Shown here: piece after piece, positions 1 to 8,670 of the stretch | Layout of the letters: every line of letters starts with the position of its first letter | Numbering within the stretch: position 1 is the stretch's first letter | Assembly: GCF_014892575.1 (NCBI RefSeq) | Contig: NZ_JADBGI010000024.1 | Location: 1-64,000, forward strand | DNA from: Nocardiopsis coralli | Lineage (GTDB): Bacteria; Actinomycetota; Actinomycetes; Streptosporangiales; Streptosporangiaceae | DNA: 64,000 nucleotides | Direction: 5' to 3' | The notes under the pieces: model-generated | What the model was told of the DNA's origin: nothing | Databases searched by the model: none | What the model saw: the letters and a program-made list of their open reading frames with translations, nothing else | Program-made: the position numbers and the translations under genes

Positions 1-47
1 GGAGGTTTACGGGCCCGCCGCTTGACATAGAAGCGTCCCGCAGTCGG

Positions 48-503
48 CTAGGGGACCCAGAGCCCGAGCGACTCGGCCACGAGCGCGGGGCGCTCCTCGC
101 CCTCGATCTCCACGGTGTGGGTGACGGTGAGCAGAAGGCCCTTCTCGGACTCCTTCACCTCACTGAGCTCGGCCACGTCGCGCACGCGCGAGCCCGAGGC
201 GACCGGCTGGAGGAAGCGCACCTTGTTCAGGCCGTAGTTGATCGACATCTTCGGGGGCTTCGCGACCTTGATGAGCTGCGGGGAGAAGTGCGCCAGCAGC
301 GACAGCGACAGGTACCCGTGGGCGATCGTGGTCCCGAAGGGGCCGGCGGCGGCCTTCTCGTGGTCCACGTGGATCCACTGGTGGTCGCTGGTCGCGTCGG
401 CGAAGAGGTCGATCCGGCTCTGGTCGATCGTGAGCCAGTCGGTCGGGCCCAGACGCGCGCCCTTGGCCTGGGCGACCTCCTGGACATCGGCGAATTCGCG
501 CAC
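48..503 (-). CDS. MaoC-family (R)-enoyl-CoA hydratase-like protein
   Basis: A single hot-dog-fold MaoC dehydratase of 151 residues. The N-terminal half carries the hydratase-2 pattern: Asp in FADATSDHQWIHVD (the D-x4-H catalytic pair) followed by GPFGTTIAHGYLSLSLL. Family members hydrate trans-2-enoyl-CoA to (R)-3-hydroxyacyl-CoA in the cytoplasm. The start is uncertain: GTG at 503 gives the usual N-terminus (REFADVQEVAQ) with GGAGG four bases upstream, and another GTG lies at 506. A much longer upstream frame exists but is low-complexity shadow. It follows the enolase-like gene on the same strand after 92 bases. Substrate unknown; family assignment firm. Confidence 0.88.
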   Translation of the reverse strand: MREFADVQEVAQAKGARLGPTDWLTIDQSRIDLFADATSDHQWIHVDHEKAAAGPFGTTIAHGYLSLSLLAHFSPQLIKVAKPPKMSINYGLNKVRFLQPVASGSRVRDVAELSEVKESEKGLLLTVTHTVEIEGEERPALVAESLGLWVP

Positions 504-595
504 CACGCCTCCGTTCGTCGGGTCCGGTTCATGGGGCCGGACGGGTGCGCTCACTCTACCTAACAGCGTTCGGTTAATGGAGGGGTGGGAGCGCC

Positions 596-1690
596 TCAGG
601 TGTGCAGCGGACCCAACACCAGCGACTTGGCCGTACGCCCCTCCAGCACGTGCCGGTCGATGCCGTGGCCCAGCCCGCTCTCGGTCAACGGCACCGGAAC
701 CACACCCTCGTGCGCGCGCACCGGGGGCGAGACCACGTCGCGCCCGCGCCGTCCCGCGGGCGGCATCTCCACCGGCAGGGTCGCACCCGACAGCGATGCC
801 AGCGCCACCGTCGCCGCACGCCCCACACCCGTGGTCGCCGAAGAACCGCACCAGACCTGCCACCCGGCGTCCACCGCCCGGTCCACGGCCCTCCGTGCCG
901 GGGTCAGGCCGCCCAGCCGGGAGAGGTCGATGCCGAGCGCGCCGCCCGCCTCGGCCCGGACCACCGCGTCCACGTCCTCCAGGCACGTCAACGGGCGGTA
1001 CAGCGCCACCGGCGTACGCAGCTCCGTCGACAGCCGGGCGTGCGCCTCCAGATCCCCCGGGTCGAAGGGGTCCTCGATCGCCAACAGACCCAGGCGGTCG
1101 AGCGCGTGCAGCGCCTCCAGGTGCTCGGGGGACTCGGTGTAACGGCCGCCCGCGTCGATCTGCAGCACCAGGAACGGGAAGCTCGCCTGCACCGCGTGCA
1201 CCACGTCGAGGTCCCAGCCGGGGGAGACCTCCAGGCGGATGCGGCGGAACCCCGCGCCCACCTGGCGGTTGACCTCGCGCACCACCGACTCCACCGTCTT
1301 CTGCTGCGGCAGTGTCACCCCCGCCGTCAACGCCGTGCGCTCACCGCCCAGCGCGTGCGCCAAGGGTGTGTGCCGGCGGCGGCTCCAGAGGTCCCAGCAG
1401 GCGGTGTCGAGGGCGCCCGCGACCGCCGGGTCCCACGGGAGGTCGGCCCAGGCGTCGGAGGCCTCGGTCGGACGGCTCCAGGCGTGGTCGAACAGGGCCG
1501 GGGCGAACTGTGCCTCCAGCGACTCCCACTGCCGGGGGCTCGCTCCGGGGACCTCGCCCCAACCGCTGACACCGTCCTCGTCGGAGACCCGGACCAGCAC
1601 CGGAGCGCCGCGCCCACCAGAGGGCGCGCGCAGCCGCACGAGCTCGAGCTCGACGATCCGGGTCGTGGTCGCCGCTCCGGTGTGTGCCAC
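596..1690 (-). CDS. Enolase-superfamily (MenC/OSBS-like) protein with degenerate active site
   Basis: A 364-residue protein with the capping domain and TIM barrel of o-succinylbenzoate synthase/muconate-lactonizing relatives, including the late GGLTPARRAV and CGSSATTGVGRAA segments. Two metal ligands are visible, D179 (LQIDAGG) and E206 (IEDPFD). The others are not: the KxK base pair is R150-I-R152, the third acidic ligand is Y231 (VALYRPL instead of ALDES) and the opposite barrel lysine is D255 (GIDLSRLGG). It is therefore unlikely to be an active MenC. GTG start with an AAGGTGG ribosome site. menA lies 30 kb away, so context does not support menaquinone synthesis. Possible roles are a non-catalytic binding protein or an enzyme with altered chemistry. 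Confidence 0.8.
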   Translation of the reverse strand: MAHTGAATTTRIVELELVRLRAPSGGRGAPVLVRVSDEDGVSGWGEVPGASPRQWESLEAQFAPALFDHAWSRPTEASDAWADLPWDPAVAGALDTACWDLWSRRRHTPLAHALGGERTALTAGVTLPQQKTVESVVREVNRQVGAGFRRIRLEVSPGWDLDVVHAVQASFPFLVLQIDAGGRYTESPEHLEALHALDRLGLLAIEDPFDPGDLEAHARLSTELRTPVALYRPLTCLEDVDAVVRAEAGGALGIDLSRLGGLTPARRAVDRAVDAGWQVWCGSSATTGVGRAATVALASLSGATLPVEMPPAGRRGRDVVSPPVRAHEGVVPVPLTESGLGHGIDRHVLEGRTAKSLVLGPLHT

Positions 1691-1836
1691 GCTGTTCCAC
1701 CTTCGACAGTGCCGTCGTGCGTCGGACCCCGGGCCGCGATGGTCACGGCCCGGTCACCCTTCGACGGTACCCCCGGTTCGAGGGGGCGACCACCCCGAAG
1801 CCGCTGCCTGTGGACGCCTGCGTTCCTGGTCACAGA

Positions 1837-1875
1837 AGCGCCGGGCCGCGAGGGTGTCCCACGCGACCCGGCGCT
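1837..1875 (-). terminator. Hairpin downstream of ald
   Basis: Nine-base perfect arms AGCGCCGGG and CCCGGCGCT with an inner CGCG/CGCG pair, starting 18 bases past the ald stop. There is no T-run, which is common for actinobacterial terminators. It separates ald from the enolase-like gene. Confidence 0.6.
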
Positions 1876-1892
1876 CTGTTCGCGGCGACCGG

Positions 1893-3014
1893 TCAGCCCT
1901 CGGCCAGCACCTGCTCCAGCGGCTGGTGCTTGAGGTCGTGCGCCCGCGCGACCGGCTCGTAGACCACCTGGCCGTCGTGGGTGTTGAGCCCGCCGGCCAG
2001 CGCCGGGTCGTCGCGCAGGGCCTGGCGCCAACCCTTCTCCACGAGCTGGATCACGTACTGGAGGGTGTCCTTGGTCAGCGCGTGCGTGGAGGTGTTGGGC
2101 ACCGCGCCGGGCATGTTCGCCACGCAGTAGAACACGGTGTCGTGCACTTCGAACGTGGGGTCGTCGTGCGTGGTCGGGCGGGAGTCCTCGAAGCATCCGC
2201 CCTGGTCGATGGCGATGTCGACCAGCACCGCACCCGGGCGCATGCGCGAGACCAGCTCGTTGGAGATCAGCTTGGGTGCCTTCGCGCCGGGCACGAGCAC
2301 CGCGCCGATCACCATGTCCGACTCCAGCACCGACTGCTCCAGCTCCAGGGCGTTGGAGACCACCGTCTTCACCTGGCCCCGGTAGACCTCGTCGAGGTGG
2401 CGCAGCTTGCGCACGTTGAGGTCCAGGACCGTGACGTCGGCGCCCATGCCCACCGCGATCTGGGTCGCGTTGAGGCCCGAGACACCCGCGCCGACGACCG
2501 TGACACGGGCCGGGCGCACACCGGGCACCCCGCCCATCAGCACACCCCGGCCGCCGTTCGGGCGCTGGAGCGTCACCGAACCGACCTGGGGTGCCAGGCG
2601 GCCCGCGACCTCCGACATCGGGGCGAGGAGGGGGAGGGTGCCGTCGGAGGCCTGGACGGTCTCGTAGGCGATCCCGGTGACGCCGCGCTCCAGCAGTGCG
2701 TCGGTGCACTCGCGGGACGCGGCCAGGTGGAGGTAGGTGAAGAGGGTCTGCCCGCGGCGCATGCGGTGGTACTCGGCGGGCACGGGCTCCTTGACCTTGA
2801 GGATCAGGTCGCCGAACTCCCACACCTCGTCGGCGGTGTCGAGGATGCGGGCCCCTGCCTCGGCGTACTCCTCGTCGCCGATGGAGGAGCCCAGACCGGC
2901 GTCGTGTTCGACCGCGACCTCGTGGCCGCGGCTGACGAGTTCGTGCACCCCGGCGGGGGTGATGGCCACTCGGTACTCGTGGTTCTTGATCTCACGGGGC
3001 ACGCCGATGCGCAC
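1893..3014 (-). CDS. ald: Alanine dehydrogenase
   Basis: NAD-dependent interconversion of L-alanine with pyruvate and ammonium; cytosolic, hexameric in the family. Full length (373 residues). The N-terminal MRIGVPREIKNHEYRVA signature, substrate-binding K75 and H96, the Rossmann motif VVGAGVSGLNA and the VDIAIDQGGCFE loop with the catalytic Asp are all present. GTG start four bases after GAGGAGG. An inverted repeat GGTATC-N6-GATACC sits just upstream of the ribosome site and could be an operator; ald in relatives is controlled by AldR or oxygen/energy signals, but no AldR gene is in this window. Monocistronic by the flanking hairpin. Confidence 0.97.
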   Translation of the reverse strand: MRIGVPREIKNHEYRVAITPAGVHELVSRGHEVAVEHDAGLGSSIGDEEYAEAGARILDTADEVWEFGDLILKVKEPVPAEYHRMRRGQTLFTYLHLAASRECTDALLERGVTGIAYETVQASDGTLPLLAPMSEVAGRLAPQVGSVTLQRPNGGRGVLMGGVPGVRPARVTVVGAGVSGLNATQIAVGMGADVTVLDLNVRKLRHLDEVYRGQVKTVVSNALELEQSVLESDMVIGAVLVPGAKAPKLISNELVSRMRPGAVLVDIAIDQGGCFEDSRPTTHDDPTFEVHDTVFYCVANMPGAVPNTSTHALTKDTLQYVIQLVEKGWRQALRDDPALAGGLNTHDGQVVYEPVARAHDLKHQPLEQVLAEG

Positions 3015-3025
3015 GTTTCCTCCTC

Positions 3026-3043
3026 GGTATCTCCGTTGATACC
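3026..3043. promoter_or_regulatory. Inverted repeat upstream of ald
   Basis: Perfect six-base arms GGTATC and GATACC around a six-base loop, immediately upstream of the ald ribosome-binding site. Could be an operator or an RNA hairpin in the 5' leader. No regulator is assigned. Confidence 0.35.
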
Positions 3044-3159
3044 CCTACTGTGACCTGCGAGGGCCACCCCACGCTATCGCCAACATGCATGCCACTGCGG
3101 CACCTTGTTGACAGGGTGTAAGGGCGATGTGTGGCCTGTGACACGGGGGAAATCGGGGG

Positions 3160-4377
3160 TCATTCCGGTGCCCTCGACCGGCCGGCCACCCACACACGTT
3201 CCACTCGTCCACGTACCCGCATCCCCGCGTAGGGACCCGGGTCGGACGCAGGGATGTGGACCTCCGCGCCGGGGTCGAAGGCGACCAGGTCCGCGTCGCG
3301 CCCCTCGGCGATGCACCCCTTGTCTCCCAGCCCCACCAGCGCCGCCGGTGTCTGCGCCGTCCACCGCGCGAGGGTGTCCAGCCCCAGCCCGCGGCGGGCC
3401 AGCGCCGTCCACAGCGCCGAACGGCTCCACTCCAGGGTGTGCAGCCCGTACGCCGGGAGGTGGCCGGAGGAGACCGTCGTGTCCTCCGGCTCCAGGCCCG
3501 GGGCGAGGGTGCTCCACAGGGCCCGGCGGTTGGCGTCCGAACGCAGCGGAGGCCGGAACGCGTGCCCGACGGAGTCGGGGGTCAGGTTCTCCGCGGGCAG
3601 GCACAGGTAGTGCGGGCTGGTCTGCGCGCTCAGCCGCACCCCCACCGACGCCGAGGCCGCCAACAGGGCAGCGCACTCCGCGGCGGTGAACGGGGTGATG
3701 TGCGTGCGGGTGCCCGTGACCCGGGCGGCCCCGATGACCCGCTCCAGGCCCCGGCGCTCGGCCCGCGGCGGGCGCTGTTCCGCCTCGAACGGGGGAGTGC
3801 CCAGCTCACGCGCGTCCTCCGCGTGCACGAACAGCACGGCGTCCAGGGTCGTCAGCTCCGCCATCGCCTTGCGCAGACGCACGTCGTCGATGGCCGCCAT
3901 GTCCGGGGCGCCGCCGTCCGAGAGCGAGCACTGGAACGCCAACGCCCCGGCGGCGTGCAGATCGGCGATGTCCAGCGGGCCCGACGCCTGGGTCAGCCCA
4001 CCGGTCAGGAACACCGACACCGGTGCCCCCGCGGACGCACGCTGGTGCACCTGGAGGGCGTCGGCGCTGGTCACGGACGGTCGTGCGGGGGCAGGGGCCG
4101 CCACGATCGTGGTCACCCCTCCGGCCAGAGCCGCTTCCGCCGCTCGGCGGTAGGAGTCCTCCAGGTCGCGCCCGGGCACGTGTACCCCGGTCCCCAGGTC
4201 GATCCCGCCCGGCAACAGCGCGACCCCGCCGAGGTCCACCTGTTCACGGGCCCGCAACGGTGCGTCGTGGGCGGCCACGGCCTCCACCCTGCCCTGCCGC
4301 AGTCCGACCGCCGCCGGGCCGACCCCTGCCGGGGCCACCACCAGCTCGGACCGGACCACGCAGTCGAACTCGGTCAT
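3160..4377 (-). CDS. Amidohydrolase (dihydroorotase/allantoinase-like), metal site largely lost
   Basis: A 405-residue cyclic-amidase fold protein: N-terminal beta domain, LLPGGIDLGTGVHVPGRD, FVHAED, SAQTSPHYLCL and a C-terminal EGRDADLVAFDP. In active relatives the first motif is D-x-H-x-H; here both His are Gly (G62, G64). The carbamylated Lys (FKxFxS) is Gln149, and the Asp of SDHAP is Gly305. H185 and H226 remain. A binuclear zinc centre is therefore not expected, and the protein is probably non-hydrolytic or chemically novel. ATG start with GAGGGGA upstream. It precedes ald (145-base gap) but no purine or pyrimidine genes are adjacent. Annotating it as a working allantoinase would be misleading. 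Confidence 0.82.
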   Translation of the reverse strand: MTEFDCVVRSELVVAPAGVGPAAVGLRQGRVEAVAAHDAPLRAREQVDLGGVALLPGGIDLGTGVHVPGRDLEDSYRRAAEAALAGGVTTIVAAPAPARPSVTSADALQVHQRASAGAPVSVFLTGGLTQASGPLDIADLHAAGALAFQCSLSDGGAPDMAAIDDVRLRKAMAELTTLDAVLFVHAEDARELGTPPFEAEQRPPRAERRGLERVIGAARVTGTRTHITPFTAAECAALLAASASVGVRLSAQTSPHYLCLPAENLTPDSVGHAFRPPLRSDANRRALWSTLAPGLEPEDTTVSSGHLPAYGLHTLEWSRSALWTALARRGLGLDTLARWTAQTPAALVGLGDKGCIAEGRDADLVAFDPGAEVHIPASDPGPYAGMRVRGRVERVWVAGRSRAPE

Positions 4378-4801
4378 CGTCGTCCCCTCATCGTCGTCCC
4401 GGCCGACGCTCCGTCCGAGAAGACCGTGCAACAGGCACGGGTGATGGCAGGCGGGGAGGACGGGCGCGCGGGAACACACGACGCTCTGCAGTGTGCTGCG
4501 TGCCACAACGACCTTACAGCGGGCGAGCGTTCGGGAAGGGGGAAACCTCACCATCGGAGGCCCCGGATCCCCTGCGTGTACCGAATTCGTGCGCTTCCCC
4601 GGGTTTGCAAGCGAACCCCTGTCCGACAAGGTGTAGTAGACGGTCTAGTGTCTGACTGGTGGACGCCTCCCAGGGCTCTGACCAGTACCGCGCCGCCCCC
4701 GCGACCGTCGGGGGAGGTGACGGGTGGGCGGGCGTCCGACCGGCGTCCCGGCCACGGGCCCGGACTGCCCGACCGAACATCCCTCGAACCCGGAGTGGCG
4801 C
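4378..4801. other. Divergent intergenic region, amidohydrolase / copD-ctaG
   Basis: 424 bases between two divergent genes. It holds the candidate plus-strand promoter at 4623-4651 and, on the minus strand, the amidohydrolase ribosome site. No convincing short gene or repeat was seen. GGTCTAGTG at 4642 resembles half of a DasR-type site but lacks the second half. Confidence 0.5.
4623..4651 (+). promoter_or_regulatory. Candidate sigma-70 type promoter for copD-ctaG
   Basis: CCGACA (-35-like, GACA core) separated by 17 bases from TAGTGT (-10, TANNNT). Transcription would start near 4658, leaving a 5' leader of about 145 bases. Prediction by eye only. Confidence 0.4.
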
Positions 4802-6991
4802 GTGGCTCCTCCCGCACAGAACGACACATCGACCCAGGTGGACCATCCCGATGCCCCCGGCACCGGACGGGTCCCACTCTTCGCCGGTGCGGCCGTGGTG
4901 CTGTCCCTGGCCAGCCTGGCATTGACCCTGGTCCTGGGAGGGGCCGCCTTCCCAGAGGTGATCCCAGGACTGCCGGACTCCGGTGAGGCCGTGCGCTGGG
5001 GCTACCCGATCGCCAAGGTCGTCATGGACGGCTCCGCGCTCATGGCCGTCGGGCTGCTGCTCATGGCGGTGGTCTTCCTGCCGTCCGAGCGCGGGCGCCT
5101 GACACCGCAGGCCGTCGGGTACGTGCGGGCCGCCACCTGGGCCGCGCTCGCCTGGGCCGTGGCCGCCGTGTTCACCCTGTACTTCCAGGCCGCCGAGTTC
5201 CTGGCCGCCACCGTCGGCCAGGTCAGCGTCGACGAGGTCACCGCCTACGCCGGTTCGGTCGGCGGCGGCATCGCGCTCATGTTCGTGGTGCTGCTGACCA
5301 CGGGTGTCGCCCTGTTCGGCCGCACCGTCGTCTCGGCCACCGGCGGCCTCTGGCTGCTGGTCTTCGCCGGGATCGCGACCACGCCCCCCGCCCTGACCGG
5401 CCACTCGGCCTCCGCCGGCGCGCACGAGCTCGCCGTCACCGGCCTGGCGCTGCACATCATCACCGTGTGCGCCTGGGTCGGCGGTCTCATCGCCGTGGCC
5501 TACCACGCCATGCGCCGGGACGCCCAGGATCCGGTCGTGGCCGTCAACCGGTTCAGCCGCACCGCCCTGTGGCTCTACATCGGTGTCGCCATCAGTGGTG
5601 TGGCCAGCGCGCTCGCCCGCCTGTACTCCCTCGAGGACCTCTTCCTCACCGAGTACGGGCTCATCATCGTGGTCAAGGCCGCCATCTTCGCGGTCCTGGG
5701 TGTGTTCGGGTACATGCACCGCACCTCCGCGCTCAAGCGGATCGACGGTGCACCCGCCGGGGCCGCGGGCGAGACGCTGCGCCGCGGACTGTTCCTGCGG
5801 CTGGCGTCGGTCGAGGCGCTCATCATGGCCTCGGTCGTCGGTGTGTCCGTCGGACTGGGCCGCACCGCGCCGCCCCCGCCGCCCGAGAGCGAGGTCGACC
5901 CGGCCGCGGCGATCCTCGGGTTCCCCGTGCCGCCGCCCATGGACCTGCAGAACATCCTCACGCTGTGGCGCCCCGACCTGTTCTTCATCATGTTCGTGGT
6001 CGTGGCCGGCGGCCTCTACCTCGGCGGTGTGATGCGCCTGCGCAGGCGCGGGGACAGCTGGCCGATCGTGCGCACGGTCGCGTTCACGGCCGGCCTGCTG
6101 ACGATCGTGGCCGTACAGCTCACCGGGTTCGCGACCTACGCGATGGTGCTGTTCTCCCAGCACATGATCCAGCACATGGTCATCTCCATGCTCACGCCGA
6201 TCCTGCTGGTGCTGGGAGCCCCCGCCACGCTGGCGCTGCGGGCGCTGAAGCCCGCGCGGGTACGGGGCGACCGGGGCCCGCGCGAGTGGGTGAACCTGTT
6301 CCTGAACAGCAGGTTCTCGCAGGTCGTGACGCACCCGGGTGTGGCGGCGCCGCTGTTCGTGTTCAGCCCCTACGTCCTGTACTTCACGCCGCTGTTCCCG
6401 GCGCTCATGAACGACCATCTCGGTCACATGTTCATGAGCGTGCACTTCCTCATCACCGGGTTCCTCTTCTACTGGATCATCATCGGCCTCGACCCCGCCC
6501 CGCGGAAGGTCCCGTTCCTGCTGCGGATCCTGCTGCTGTTCGTGGTCATGGCCTTCCACGCGTTCTTCGGCGTGACGATCATGATGCAGACGGCGCCGAT
6601 GGCCATGGACTTCTACAGCCAGTTCGAGGTGCCCTGGAGCGACCAGGCCGAGGACCAGTACGCGGGCGGCGGTATCGCGTGGGCGCTCGGTGAGATCCCG
6701 ACGCTGCTGGTGACCGTCGCGCTGCTCTTCCAGTGGTCGAAGGACGACGAGCGCACGGAACGCCGGCGCGCACGCCACGCCTCCCGCGGCGATTCGGACG
6801 ACGCCGACATGGACGCGTACAACGCCTACCTGGCCGAGCTGGCCCGCCGTTCGGGCGGCGGCACGGCCGTGCAGCAGGCGCCGGAGCGCACCACGGAGGA
6901 CACCGTCGGCGAGGACGGGGACACCGGATCCGGCGCGGACGGCGACGGCGAGGCCGGTGGGTCCCCCGACAGCGGTGGCCCGCGCGGCTGA
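4802..6991 (+). CDS. CopD-CtaG fusion: copper transport / cytochrome oxidase assembly membrane protein
   Basis: About 729 residues. The N-terminal half is a CopD-like copper-resistance membrane domain (many helices, with HIITVCAWVGGLIAVAYH and ALWLYIGVAISGVASAL). The C-terminal half is a CtaG domain (caa3 type: LFSQHMIQHMVISMLTPILLVLG, NDHLGHMFMSVHFLITGFLFYW, AFHAFFGVTIMM) with the His clusters expected to handle copper for cytochrome oxidase. About 15 membrane segments, then an acidic Gly-rich cytoplasmic tail from about residue 640. This two-domain fusion is known in actinobacteria. The start is uncertain: GTG at 4802 follows a weak GGAGTGG, and an upstream in-frame ATG at 4724 adds 26 low-complexity residues. 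Confidence 0.9.
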   Translation: MAPPAQNDTSTQVDHPDAPGTGRVPLFAGAAVVLSLASLALTLVLGGAAFPEVIPGLPDSGEAVRWGYPIAKVVMDGSALMAVGLLLMAVVFLPSERGRLTPQAVGYVRAATWAALAWAVAAVFTLYFQAAEFLAATVGQVSVDEVTAYAGSVGGGIALMFVVLLTTGVALFGRTVVSATGGLWLLVFAGIATTPPALTGHSASAGAHELAVTGLALHIITVCAWVGGLIAVAYHAMRRDAQDPVVAVNRFSRTALWLYIGVAISGVASALARLYSLEDLFLTEYGLIIVVKAAIFAVLGVFGYMHRTSALKRIDGAPAGAAGETLRRGLFLRLASVEALIMASVVGVSVGLGRTAPPPPPESEVDPAAAILGFPVPPPMDLQNILTLWRPDLFFIMFVVVAGGLYLGGVMRLRRRGDSWPIVRTVAFTAGLLTIVAVQLTGFATYAMVLFSQHMIQHMVISMLTPILLVLGAPATLALRALKPARVRGDRGPREWVNLFLNSRFSQVVTHPGVAAPLFVFSPYVLYFTPLFPALMNDHLGHMFMSVHFLITGFLFYWIIIGLDPAPRKVPFLLRILLLFVVMAFHAFFGVTIMMQTAPMAMDFYSQFEVPWSDQAEDQYAGGGIAWALGEIPTLLVTVALLFQWSKDDERTERRRARHASRGDSDDADMDAYNAYLAELARRSGGGTAVQQAPERTTEDTVGEDGDTGSGADGDGEAGGSPDSGGPRG

Positions 6992-7017
6992 ATCGATCCC
7001 GGGGCATCGACCCCGGT

Positions 7018-7054
7018 CGACGGGCGGGGTTCCCAGGTGGGTCCCCGCCCGTCG
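7018..7054 (+). terminator. Hairpin after copD-ctaG
   Basis: Perfect 12-base arms CGACGGGCGGGG and CCCCGCCCGTCG with a 13-base loop, 27 bases after the stop codon. No T-run follows. Confidence 0.7.
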
Positions 7055-7192
7055 GCGTGTGCGGGGGAGCGCGGGCGACGGGGTGCCGGCCGCGGTTCGT
7101 CGTTCCGGTCGGCCCCGCGCCGTCCACCTGCATGGTTCTCCTGTCGGCAGAGAGGGGTGGTGCGCCGCAGGGCGATGGTGTTGGCTCGGCCC

Positions 7193-8083
7193 ATGAGACC
7201 GTTCCGCTTCGGCGTCAACGCACCGTTGGACGACCCCGCCACCTGGGCCCGGACGTGCCACACCATCGAGGAGGAGGGCTTCGACCTGCTCCTGTGCCCC
7301 GACCACCTCGGGGCGCCCTCGCCCTTCGCGTTCCTGGCGGCCGCCGCGCGGGAGACCACCCGCCTGAGGCTGGGGACCTACGTGCTCAACAACGAGTTCT
7401 GGAACCCGGCCCTGCTCGCGCGCGAGGCGGCGACCGTCGACGTGGTCTCGGGCGGACGCCTCGAACTCGGGCTGGGCGCGGGCCACATGAAGAGCGAGTT
7501 CGACGACGCCGGGATCCCATGGCGTCCGCACGCCGAACGGGTAGCCCGCCTGGAGCGGAGCCTGGCCGAGCTCGACACCCGCCTGCGCGAGGGCGGTCAG
7601 GAGCCGGCGCCCGTGCAGCGGCCGCGTCCCCCGTTCCTGGTGGGCGGGCACGGACCGGCCACCCTCGATCTGGCCGCGCGGTGGGGCGACACCGTGGCGT
7701 TCAGCGGGCTCACCCAACGCCGGGACGCCGAACCGGGGCAGTTCACCCTGGCCGGCTCCGCGCAGACCCTGGAACGGGTGGAACGCGTGCGAGCGGCCAC
7801 GGACGGGCGCTCACCCGAGTTCAGCGTGCTCCTGCAGGCCGTGAAGGTCACCGACGACGTCGAGTCGACCGCGGCCGAACTCGTCGAGTTCTTCGGGGCC
7901 GAGGCCGTTCCCGAGGGCGAACCGCTGTGGGAGAACCCGTACGTGCTCCTGGGCACGCCCGAGGAGATGGCGCGGGCCCTGCGCGAACGGCGGGAACGGT
8001 TCGGGTTCACCCACGTGGTCACCCACGCGCCGTTCCGTGCCGACCTCGCGCGCGTCATCCCTCTGCTGCGCGAGCAGGGCTGA
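7193..8083 (+). CDS. LLM-class F420-dependent oxidoreductase
   Basis: A 296-residue luciferase-like TIM barrel, closest in layout to actinobacterial LLM proteins of the MSMEG_2516 kind: FRFGVNAPL at the N-terminus, the NNEFWNPALLAREAATVDVVSGGRLELGLGAG core and a PFLVGGHGP segment. The family uses F420 or flavin for hydride transfer on diverse substrates; the substrate here is unknown. Two starts are possible: ATG 7193 gives the usual N-terminus but has little ribosome site, and ATG 7175 follows GCAGGGCG. It stands alone between the copD-ctaG terminator and a convergent membrane protein gene. Confidence 0.88.
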   Translation: MRPFRFGVNAPLDDPATWARTCHTIEEEGFDLLLCPDHLGAPSPFAFLAAAARETTRLRLGTYVLNNEFWNPALLAREAATVDVVSGGRLELGLGAGHMKSEFDDAGIPWRPHAERVARLERSLAELDTRLREGGQEPAPVQRPRPPFLVGGHGPATLDLAARWGDTVAFSGLTQRRDAEPGQFTLAGSAQTLERVERVRAATDGRSPEFSVLLQAVKVTDDVESTAAELVEFFGAEAVPEGEPLWENPYVLLGTPEEMARALRERRERFGFTHVVTHAPFRADLARVIPLLREQG

Positions 8084-8135
8084 GGCCGGGGCGGCCCGGG
8101 GCCGTGCAAGGGCGGCCGGACGAGAGGGGGCGGGC

Positions 8136-8564
8136 TCAGGCGGCCAGCAGGCCCACGATTGAGCCCAACAACCCCATGAGAAGGCAGATGCCCAGGCCGG
8201 CCAACAGCACCGGCAGCGAGGGACGCAGCTTGGCCAGCGCCGGCTGCCCGCTGACCGCGGCCTGTCGGCGCGCCACGACCGGAAGCAGGGCGATGTTGAC
8301 CGCGTAGACGATCGCGACCACGCACGTGGCCGTGACGAAGGCGGTCCCGAACCCGGCACCGGTCGTCAGCGCGTTGGTGGCCGCCAGACTCGGCAGCGCC
8401 ACCAGCAGCACGATCGACGCGCACCCGAAGGCCAGCCGCACCCGCGGCGAGGCTCCACGTGCGCTCCCGGAGGCGACCAGGAGGAGACCGATGAGGGCGG
8501 CCATGACGATGGCGCCCCCGATTCCGAACACGGCGATGTTGACCAGCGAATTCACGTCGGTCAT
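8136..8564 (-). CDS. Hypothetical four-helix membrane protein
   Basis: 142 residues, not recognised. Four hydrophobic segments can be seen: about residues 8-30 (VNIAVFGIGGAIVMAALIGL), 42-62, 72-95 and 118-140, with a basic loop (VARRQAAVSGQPALAKLRPS) between the third and fourth. ATG at 8564 has only a weak GTGAG upstream. Read as an integral inner-membrane protein with no enzymatic motif. Convergent with the LLM oxidoreductase gene and codirectional with phoD. Confidence 0.7.
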   Translation of the reverse strand: MTDVNSLVNIAVFGIGGAIVMAALIGLLLVASGSARGASPRVRLAFGCASIVLLVALPSLAATNALTTGAGFGTAFVTATCVVAIVYAVNIALLPVVARRQAAVSGQPALAKLRPSLPVLLAGLGICLLMGLLGSIVGLLAA

Positions 8565-8670
8565 TGTCTCACTGGTGTCGGTGTGCCCGGTTCCGGGTCC
8601 CGGGGAGGGAAGCGGCGCGGGGACACGGCCGCGGACGGCCGGCCCCCGTGCGTTCCGGTCGGCCGGGGTG

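Noticed and set aside
4642..4651. DasR-like half site GGTCTAGTG upstream of copD-ctaG
   Set aside because: Only one half of the palindrome is present and the neighbouring genes do not concern GlcNAc.
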